Part shown: in pieces, positions 51,310 to 61,716 of the stretch
Numbering within the stretch: position 1 is the stretch's first letter
Layout: every line of letters starts with the position of its first letter
Source of the DNA: Apostichopus japonicus
Taxonomy: Eukaryota > Echinodermata > Holothuroidea > Aspidochirotida > Stichopodidae
Assembly: GCF_037975245.1 (NCBI RefSeq)
Contig: NC_092574.1
Location: 18,200,713 to 18,264,712 of the forward strand
DNA length: 64,000 bases
Direction of reading: 5' to 3'
Translations under genes and position numbers: made by a program
Notes under the pieces: model-generated
Told to the model about the DNA's origin: nothing
The model's input: the letters and a program-made list of their open reading frames with translations, nothing else
The model's database searches: none

Positions 51310-51418
51310 TGAAAAATGAATATCCTCGCGATGCAAAATGCTATGAGGATGTGGTTTTGACTTAACGTGCAGAAAACTTCCATCATTTATTTTGTATTAC
51401 TTAACGGGATATCCCTTC
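51310..51418. mobile_element. Right-end relic of the TTAA-flanked element family
   Basis: GCAAAATGCTATGAGGATGT, GGTTTTGACTTAACGTGCAG, AAAACTTCC and GGGATATCCCTT follow the order seen in the last 110 bp of the element at 32101-32708. The left end is not found. Confidence 0.45.
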
Positions 51419-53012
51419 AAGTTTCGCTAATTTTGGCGGGAATTTTTTTTTATACAATTGTAGTGTGAGATTGATCACTAAAATATCATCATGATGTGTA
51501 GAATTCTATAGCGTGCGGGATAGTATATGAAACAGCACAGCTGTTGGTAAAATCATCCCCACAGTTGATTTAACGAAGAAGAGTGCCGATGATTTTAGTT
51601 TATGATCGATTTATGACAAGTAGTCAACCGATGAGGAGGAAACAGAAATAGTATATACAATGCTGACAATGTTGTAATTAATTGGTCAGATATATAACAA
51701 GTTTGTCATGTTTTAGAGATACTCTGATATACACAAACCGTGCATGAGCAAGTAGGAATTTATTCATTTATTTATTTAACATTAAAGGGTAAACTCGGTT
51801 AGCGTAAAGCTAAATCTCCCCCGAAAATCTCCCCTGAAAATACAAAAGCAAAAAGTTGAAAAGTAGAAAGTAGAATAAAAATAAAATAATCATAATAAGA
51901 ATACAAACGTGAACAATAAAATGGCAATGAAAAAAGAAAAATACATTCAAAATTGACAACGGCATAAAATGTAACATGGAACAATCAATTAAAATGACAT
52001 TTAGAGTTAGGGGGACCTTATAGCAGTATTCATCATATCTCTCTGTTGCATGGTGGGGTATAGCTGTAACTGATTATTTAACGTGACAATATAATGTGCA
52101 GCGTGTAATGACAGGTTGTCATACGCCGTGCGGAGGCGGTAATGGGTTCAATCTGACAGGACAGGCGGCACTCACTTCGGAATGCATGTGACTTTGATTT
52201 GAGAAGCCAAACCACAAGAGTATACACGCAAAGCTCTCCAGGCAAAATGGATCCACTGATCATTCTGTACCACAAATCAAAGTATTTGTATGTTTTGTTT
52301 CTTCAACAACAGGACACTTTTTAGTAACACTTTTATTTCACTTTCCCCAAAAAAGGGCACTTTGTATATTACAACATGACATACTTTTACGATAAGGGGA
52401 AGTAGTAAGTTCTTCTTTTTTGGTACCAAACAGAGCCTGTGCCTCCTGTGCCCGTCCGGTCGCGCAGTATAGTTAACGTATGTATCGATGGTAATTTCTA
52501 CCGCCCCGGAAAACAACATCTGAAGCCAGAGTGAATGATAGTCTGCGCAAGAAGAACTTTGGCATATATCCCATGTTAATTGACGTGGGTGTGTTTATTA
52601 CTGCCAAGGGGATCGCTAACTAATAATAACAAATGGGGGGCGGGGGTGAATTACAGAGAAAGATAAATCAGCTGAGGGTGAACATGAATGATGGACAAAA
52701 TATAGGAAACAAAGCGCGACGGGGGAATAAGTTGAATTAAAAAAATCTAAGAATAAGAAACCAAAACTTGGATAAAGGCTAGAATTTTAATAATAATACT
52801 ATTAATAATAATAATAATGACATATTATAGATTAATTGACGTGGAAGGCTATTATCGACGGCGGCATATGACGTAAGAGTTGAATGACACGCGGATTGAA
52901 AACAAGATCACGAAACTCATAAAGCTACCAAAGCAGATAAATTGAATAAAAAGGTTTGAAGAAGCCGTTGGAAGGTTTCAGAAACTACTGAAAACTTTAT
53001 AGTTTTTCACGA
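51419..53012. other. Intergenic, no gene seen
   Basis: Contains a TTTATTCATTTATTTATTTA simple stretch near 51760 and (AAT)n near 52790-52817. No gene recognised. Confidence 0.4.
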
Positions 53013-53019
53013 CTCAGAA

Positions 53020-53309
53020 CAGCCGATTCACACAGAGATTACAGTAACTACTGTAAATCTTAAAGTTTTGTACCACAGTAAATACTGGATCGTGCTGACA
53101 AATCTGATAAATCGGTAGCAGTATTAAGTTTACAGTAAGAACTCAGGATATTCGTAATTCCAACAATCCCGAACATCTGGATTTGTTGGAATTACACATA
53201 TCCTCAGTTCTTACTGTAATCCTACTAGCACATGCTACCGAATTATAGCACGATGCAGTTTTTACTGTGGTACAAAACTGTAAGATTACAGTAGTTACTG
53301 TATCGGGTG
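53020..53309. mobile_element. Palindromic MITE, copy 2
   Basis: It starts CAGCCGATTCACACAG and ends TATCGGGTG, flanked by CTCAGAA on both sides (53013-53019 and 53310-53316), a perfect 7-bp duplication. The two halves are inverted copies of each other over about 130-140 bp (roughly 80% by eye), so the whole element folds into one hairpin. Each arm contains small palindromes such as TTACAGTAACTACTGTAA. Confidence 0.88.
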
Positions 53310-53316
53310 CTCAGAA

Positions 53317-54785
53317 TGGATAGTTGATCAGTTACTCCAGGGCGGTTCGTTTTTGTCAGGGCTTGCGCAGACATGGTCGCCGTCTCTGAAGGAACCATCG
53401 GAGTACAGACGTGAAACATTACGCATGCACGAACAGCAATGCCGACATTAAAGCTACCAGTGTTGGGGCTATTGTAGCGAGCGTACCGAACATGATGTTT
53501 GGTGTGAATCAGGGGTAACCTTAATCTCCCCAATAGCGTTCAGATTACGTGTTGTGGTTTCGAACGCCGGAAATATACAATCATTTTTTTATGTTTCATG
53601 TACCTGATAATATTATATGAAAATAAATTGAAATCTTCCTACGTCACTAACTCCAATGTCTAAAGGGATATCTCTTATGATATTATTTTTTTCGTAGATT
53701 TAAAAGAAAAAAATTAATTCCATTGTTTTAATTATGTTTCTTCTTTCATGGAACACTTGCCTTATGGTCGATACTACGTCAGTTTTTATCAGCAAAAACA
53801 TCGGCTCAAATGATTTCAAAGCAGACTGTCAGCTTTCATGAATTATCGATCATCACATAAATGACTACAATTTTACAGGCTATCTAGAAGAAGTTTGTCA
53901 CATCTGCAGTTGGTCATTATATGCCCGTCTAAATCGTCATCCAATTCTGTCTGCATTTGGTGTCAACTTAATTTCTGGATAATTAGTTTCATGTTTCACC
54001 TCAATGAATAATTGAAAGAATCTCGCAATTAAGATTCGACAAGTTCGGTGCATGTTTCACATGATCAGTTTTTAAGTATTAATCCTGCTTGTAAAGAAAG
54101 CAACGTGAATCAGCTTTTTGAGTGGCATTTGATAAAGAAAATGTAAATCGCTACTTAATGCCAATAAACAACATTGTGGTAGCATTTGATAAACTAAACT
54201 TGCAAATGCCATTCGCTATTAAAAGCCAATAACCAATTTTATACGTAGGATTACCATAATAAGTAAAAAAAAACTTTCCAGTTTGCAATTTTGACTTTGT
54301 TTAAAATTAATTATTTTAGGATCGACGTTAATGATTGTTCTGTCAATCAGAAAAAAAAAATACTGCTGATCGTCGTGAAGTTGAAATTTTAATTTCCGAA
54401 TAATATGTCTACAAATTAAGTTGGTGAACATGATGTATAGTTTATTAATGTGCTTGAAACAGGGAGAAAAACAACGATTGAGTTTTAGTCAAGAATTTCG
54501 TTCTACTTTCTTTCTGTATAGGCCTATTCACTGCGACAGCGACTAAAGACAAACAGGCTATACAAGTCATCAAAGAAGCAATATTAGCTTTCCATGTAAA
54601 TGTTTGAACTATGTTAAACTACTATCACATGTTGACTTTGGCATAGATCAAATAAAAACCTATCGACTTCTATAGTGATAGCGGGTAAATCAAAGCTTTG
54701 AGAGAAATGAAATGAGTACCACCTTTAAATCTGTCATAAAATATGCTGTCATAACCAAACACAAAAAAAAATCTCACAAACCTAT
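53317..54785. other. Intergenic; may include 3' UTR of the CNBD2-like gene
   Basis: No coding sequence seen. A minus-strand AATAAA (TTTATT on the plus strand near 54441) is a possible poly(A) signal for the gene to the right. Confidence 0.4.
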
Positions 54786-54792
54786 AACTTAT

Positions 54793-55100
54793 CAGCCGAT
54801 TCACACAGAGATTACAGTAACTACTGTAAATCTTAAAGTTTTGTACCACAGTAAAAACTTGATCGTGCTATTAGGTTTACAGTAAGAACTGAGGATATGC
54901 GTAATTCCGACAAATCCCAAACAACTGGATTTGTTGGAATTACACAAATCCTCTATTCTTACTGTAATCCTAATAGCACATGCAACCGATTTATCAGATT
55001 TGTCAGCACGATCCAGTTATCACTGTAGTAAAAAACTATACTGTAGTAAAAGACTATACAGATTTACAGTAGTAACTGTGTTCTCTATGTGTATCGGGTG
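54793..55100. mobile_element. Palindromic MITE, copy 3, beside the CNBD2-like stop codon
   Basis: It starts CAGCCGATTCACACAG and ends GTATCGGGTG, flanked by AACTTAT on both sides (54786-54792 and 55101-55107), a perfect 7-bp duplication. The same hairpin layout as copy 2. It ends 62 bp from the stop codon of the minus-strand gene and so probably lies in its 3' UTR. Confidence 0.88.
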
Positions 55101-55162
55101 AACTTATGCATGTTGGCAGATAAAATTCCCATTGGTGTAGTGTATTTCAGAAGATATCCAAG

Positions 55163-55309
55163 TCAGTCCTTGGCGAATCGAGGAGTTGTAAGATTGAATT
55201 TGCTACATGTTCCAATAGCATCGTAGATTGTTGCTCTCTTGTAATCGAGCCACTGGGTACGCTCCTTTAATTCTTTCTGAAGCATTTCTTCGGATGGCAA
55301 AGGTTTCAG
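55163..55309 (-). CDS. CNBD2: CNBD2-like terminal exon
   Basis: 147 bp including TGA. Acceptor TTTTCTGATATCTACAG. 48 residues, [11 protein letters not shown]...PRFAKD, then stop. [20 protein letters not shown] resembles the conserved tail of CNBD2-type proteins. Confidence 0.92.
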   Translation of the reverse strand: MKPLPSEEMLQKELKERTQWLDYKRATIYDAIGTCSKFNLTTPRFAKD

Positions 55310-58300
55310 CTGTAGATATCAGAAAAGATCCAAAACGAAAACAAGTTTTTTTAGAATTGACATGCGGCAATTTTCTCATATATTTTACATGTTATTTATT
55401 TATTATTTGTAAGTTTTGAGATGGCATTCCACCATCCCTTTAATGCTGTTCCCCCATCTGGAGAGAGAAATATACCAGTCCCACTGATTTTTTTTCAAAG
55501 TGTTCAATATTTTCTGTAAACAGCGTAAAACTATTATTTCTGTCGAAGAGGTGCATGGGGTGGGATGCTCAGATATCTTCCCGGTCTGGAATGTTTATAT
55601 TATATGTGAAGGTTCCTCCAACTATACCTCTACCTTTCCTCTCCAAGAGTAAAATCATGACATTTTTCTTTGGGGGGGGGGGGGGATCTAGTCCGTGATG
55701 AATCAGTAGCAAGAAAGTGATTGAAAATAACCAAGCAAATATCCGACTGAGGGTATTATGAAAAGAAAGTTTATTGCTCGTGTGTATGTAAGACACGGAT
55801 GGCGTTCCATGGCAGAAGGAAAGTGAACCTTATTCGTGCCCGCCTATAGATAATCATATTACACACATTTTCAAGAGAGACATTTTTAAGTTTTGACCAT
55901 CGGGAATATATCTAGTAATAGGAGAAGAATTCCATCTATTTTTAAAGCCGCCAAATGACTTTGGATGCCCGTATGTGACAACTGCGTATATGTAAACAAA
56001 AAATTGGAATGGGGTCCTTGCAAAATGTCGCGGTTCGAATCAAGTGTTTGTTGAAGCTATTATACGGTACCTTCCGACGTGGTTGTCAGAGCTAATCTAA
56101 TTTACATTGAAAAGGCAAGAATACCGACACTATGACCTCATTTGAACCCCATAGAATCCTTTCGGGACCTCACTGGGACCTCATTGAGACCTCACTGAGA
56201 CCTCACCAGACGAACATAGAGGAAACACCGAGTCGTTGCTACTCGCTCGGTGCCTACTTATCAGACAAATAACACTTTGTTAAGAGTTTTGTTTTGGTGT
56301 GTTAAGAGTTTTGTTTTGGTGTGTTAAGAGTGTTTGTCAAGATCACGTCGAAAGAGAGTTGATATCGATGACGTTGATGTCATTCATCCACAGAACAATT
56401 TTTGTGATGATAATGGAAAAGAAAGCTATATCATAGATTGAAGTTTTAACATACGCCGACATTGAGAGGGTGTATTGTTAGCACACATGCCCAAACATTA
56501 ATGCATACAACCATTGCATCCCATGGAAATAGTACAGTGGTTATGTCACTTTCAACAAAATAACTTTACATAATAATAATAATAATCATAATAAAACAAA
56601 TTAAAAAGCGCCACAACTGTAAAAATATTTTTCAACTAAAGGACAACAGTTCTGTAAATTCAAAAGGATCAGTAGAGCCAGCAATATCCATCTTAAATTT
56701 AAATATACATCCATAAGAACAGTTCCTAACCCCCGCCTACCCCCCCCCCCTCCACCAACATTTCTGGGTGACGGGCGTGTGGAGTCTGGAAAAGAGTAGC
56801 CATTAAAGGGTTTTAAAATTGCCCTAATGGCATGGTCATTTTTTAAGCCATATTTCAAGTTATTGTACAAGTATCGAGATCGAAGTCAATGGTACGATCG
56901 ATGATGGTTTCTAACAGAACAAGAGTTGATAATGTCAAGTTTAAATAAGGGTTAATTTTGGCTGGCAGGCTTAAATCCATGTCTTACAATTATAGTAAGA
57001 TTCATCGTGGCGTTTAAGCAGTGTCCTCTGGAATTAGTCATGACACAATAGGACCAATGGACTGAAACCCATATGAGGGATTCTTCAAATGAACTGAAGA
57101 ATTCGAAACCGTTTCTAAACCCTTCCTGGTAGTTAAAACAGTCTTGACTGGCATGTGTGTTATTTTTAATCCAAGAACATAGATTTAGGCCGAGTAAAGT
57201 TAACCACACCCTAGAAGAAAGCCTAAGCTTATTACTGTGTACGATCCTATCTTTAATCTCCCTTATAGGACATAGCTGGATTATTTGTATAAGAGCAGCC
57301 AGTGTCTAGTAATAGGAACTATACAATCTCTAAAAGATTAGAATATAAAAGATAAACATATATAAAAGTTCACACGATATCAAAATAGAACGTTTACATG
57401 GATGTTAGTTAAAATCCGAAGTAAAAAAAAACCAACACTTCAAAAGTAGAAAAAACAGGAGTAAACTGAGAGGACAACTTTCTCTGGTACAACTTTAACG
57501 CAACCAAACTCATTTAGAACTGGATTACTAAAATGTCAATACAAACGTACAAAATTGAAGACATTTACACGGCAAATGTATACAACTATACATGTTTTGA
57601 ATTTCTTTGAGGTTGGCGGGGCGAGTCGGGAGGGGGGGGGGGGTGGACCCTCCAAAACTCTGCTCATATACCAACCTCCTCCAAAGTGAAACAGTTTTAC
57701 CACTTTATCAACTTTTTACTCAACAACATTGGACGAAACCGTTGCGATAAATATATGTATAAGAATTTATATGATTTGATTTTCTTCAAAGTATGTTGCA
57801 TATATATGGTGGAGTGGGGGGGGTGGGGGCGGGGCACCAAAATTCTTTGAGCATACGCCAAAGTGTGTTCATCTACCCCGTCCTATTCACATTAGTTAAC
57901 AAAAACAGATATAGATCAATGGATGGGGAAAACGTGTTCACCCCTAAAACCGTCCACTAACCCCCTACCCCGCCCCAAAAGTTCAAGCAATTAGCCCCAT
58001 ATCATTACGTAACTGTACTTACGTTCGTTTGAAGGTATTGAAGGTGTTCTTCGTTCATATAATGAGCGAACACTCGCCGAGAAATCATGACACACTCGGC
58101 GCCGTTGGATATTAGTGTGACGTTACACATGTCGTCATTCGCATGAGGGAATACGATTGGTAGTAATCCCTGTCAGGGATTAATAAACAGAGAAATCTTT
58201 ACATTTATAACCAATCAACATCATGTGCGATTAGTATAATCAACAAAGATTATATTTTTATTAATAGATACACAATTCTATTCAATTAGCGTTTTGAATT

Positions 58301-61300
58301 TGATTGGGTGTTTTTTTGTTTGTTTATCAAACATGTAATATTCTAAAAATAAAGATTGTAATTAACTAACCTAAGACATTCTTCTATGGATTTCTATTAT
58401 TTTTCTATTGTACTTGAGGGGTAATTAATGAATTTGATTCATTCCTGAACATTTAATCGGCTGGACACTTTTCATAGTAGTATGAAAAACAAGACTTTTG
58501 CTTTACCACTTGAGATATAATTTGGCTAAACGAACTATGGATTTACATTGTTATGGGATTTTAATATGGATTAACATTGTAATATTTATCAACATCAAAT
58601 CAAAAAGTTGCTTGAAAGTGGGAGTTAGGGCTTAGCCTAATATTTGCTAATTTTGTAATAACCTAATGGTAGATATATTTGTGTGAATGCGTTCACAGAT
58701 TTTTTTTTACGCAGTACTTGTGTCTCTCATTAAAAAGAACGAGTTGAGTTGAAATAGCGATTTCTCTGTCAACTCGAACCCCTGTGGATGTCAGTTGTCC
58801 ACGAACCCCCAACTTTTCGAGACACGATCTGAGTCATTATAATACTATAATAGGCATAAAAGTGCTTCGCAAAAAGATCAAGTTCATAGTGTAATATTGT
58901 AATGAAATCAAACAAGAGATGAACAAATATATCATAATTCAGTTATTTATCACATACACGGTACTGTACTACTATGGCAACATATGCGTATGGAACGCGA
59001 AATTGGTTTGTCAATAGATACGACTTTTGTACATTACTAAATTATATGATATATCAGATTTTAGTTCAACAAAAAGTACTCTAGTTTTGACTTTCAGAAA
59101 CGTCTCATGAACCCCCTGGGATGGACTCACGCACCCCCTGGGGGTCCATGTACCCCAGTTAGGGAACCCATGTTATAAGAGGAGCCTTACTTTTGGTGTA
59201 ACCTTGTAGTCTCTCTTAGTTTTGTTTTGTAAACATTACAAACTGTCGTAAGTTTGGTAAAATTACAAACACTGAAGCAAAACACCGGTTTTATGTGACA
59301 TTGTAGTCTTACCGAATTACCGACAAATTAGATTTTCATCGTTACACAAAAAAGATTTAAAAAAAGAGGCTGTCATCTTGTTTGGTTTTGAAAACTTACA
59401 AATGTGTCTCCGGTGTTGAGTTGCTGTAAATGTACGAAGACGTGGTGATTGTCCGAGGAACACATTTCTTCGTGAAGGGTCGATTGTCGATGAATGGATT
59501 TGGGTTTGATGGACAGAACTGACTGTAACAAAAATGTACGACAAGAAATATAATATATTCACTCGCAAGGTTTATATAAACAAAAAAGAATTTAAGCAAT
59601 TATGCATGACTCGACAAAACTGGATAACCAATATAAAAGTTGAAATGAGAGATGACAATCTCAAACTTTTTCTTTTTCTTGACAACTTTACGAATTCAGT
59701 GATTCAATCGAAATCAACGCTAATACAGAGGATTCAGAGGAATGGGCTACAACTGTCGTGAGGTGCAATGTAGCAAGTGAGGGGCAGAAACATACTACTG
59801 CACCCAGGTGACAGGGCCCCATGTGTCCATTACCCCCAACCCTGTTCCCAACGTCTGTGCGTAGTTCATCATAATTATGCAATATGTGTTTAATACAACT
59901 GTATAAGCATATATTTGAGAATTATCAACATCGTATATTCAGTTTGGACCAGCCAGTTATAGCACAATTTCCTAATGCAAATACCTCTCTAAACTGTCCG
60001 CCCATGTCATGCTTCAAAGCACTATTATTGGCAGTACAAACAGTTCCTAGCCTTTATCTGATAGAAACGTGATATTCATACTGCTCATACTGACAATACG
60101 AGTGCTCTGAAGCGGGACATGGCAGTACAGTATAGAAAATAACTGTCACAACTGTGTGATTGGACTTGCGATTACCGTCACACCTATTTTAAGTCATTAA
60201 GTAAAACAGCAAAGATATGTCAGTCTCCATGCAAGCTATACTACCGACATGTAGAGAAGATTAAGCAATATTCACTGACTATCGAGTGTGTGTAGGAATA
60301 GGTCTATGTAGGTCATTCTGTGTTACTCCTTCAGGAGGGAATTGAATGAGTGAAAATAGAAATCTTTAATATTGCCTGAACACGTATACAGACACACAGT
60401 AAGACACACAAGAGACAGATTATTCACAATAGATGGACGCTAAGCAAAACCAGGAGACTGTGACGTATTAAAGGAGCGTTGACGTCAACCGGGGGATACC
60501 CCAGACCTGGCATCTATACTTACTCAAGGAAATCTGGCAGAAATCCAGGGAAAAACTCAGAGCCTCACCCGATAAATGTGCTGCTAGCTATCCCGAAGGG
60601 TTTAACTCGCAAGCAAGCACTCTAGCCATGAGGCTTTCTAAAAAATATTAAACTAGTTATATCGCCTATGACGTAATGTCTATTTTTAGGTACAATATTT
60701 TGTTCGCCTGCAGTTCTACTTTTCTACTGTATTCATTGTTTGAATGCTCTCCTTTATGTCTTTACTTAACCTGTTTTCTCTGCTTTCGTTTGATCTTTGC
60801 CGCTGATGATATTTAAATATTTGAATTACAACAAGTACCGGTATATTACATTTAACTCAAAATTATTAAGCAATATGGAGTAATACTTACTGGATCATTC
60901 CACCAATCGAGTCGTCCACCTGGTTGGAAGTTGGTGGCTGATGACGTCATACTTTGGCACGCTTCTGGTAGTCTCTTCTTGTGATCTTTGAACATTATAG
61001 CAGATAAAAGGTGACATTTTGAGATATAACTTTTCAGTATGTTTCATTCAAGAAATACAAATGTTGAATTTGCTGCACCTGAAAATGCCATTGTTATTAC
61101 TTGTGATTATCATTATTTGTGTATGATTCTTATTGCTACTGCACGTACTTTGTATTTTAAGTACATATGGCTGTTTTGGCATGTTATTGTTTATGATTGT
61201 TATTGCATTGAATAGAGGGACATACATATAGACGGTTAAATTTAATGAATACATAATGAGTCGCTATATGAAGAATGACAAGGGAAAGAGAAAAAGGGAA

Positions 61301-61464
61301 ACTTTACCTTTCTTATGTTCATACCGGCAAACTTTCTTTAAGCCTTTTGCTATGCCTGATGGAACCGACAATCTTCTCACCACACGGCATGATCCCTGGA
61401 TAATGATAATGACAATCCAATAATCAGCATTAGGGATTAATAAATCAAATGACTAAACAACAAA

Positions 61465-61501
<37 letters not shown>

Positions 61502-61545
61502 GAAAATCGTAATGAGTTGGAAAATGAAGAACAGTGAAAAAACTT

Positions 61546-61612
<67 letters not shown>

Positions 61613-61679
61613 TATATATATATAGATATATATATATAGATATATATATATATAGATATATATATATATATATATATAT

Positions 61680-61716
<37 letters not shown>

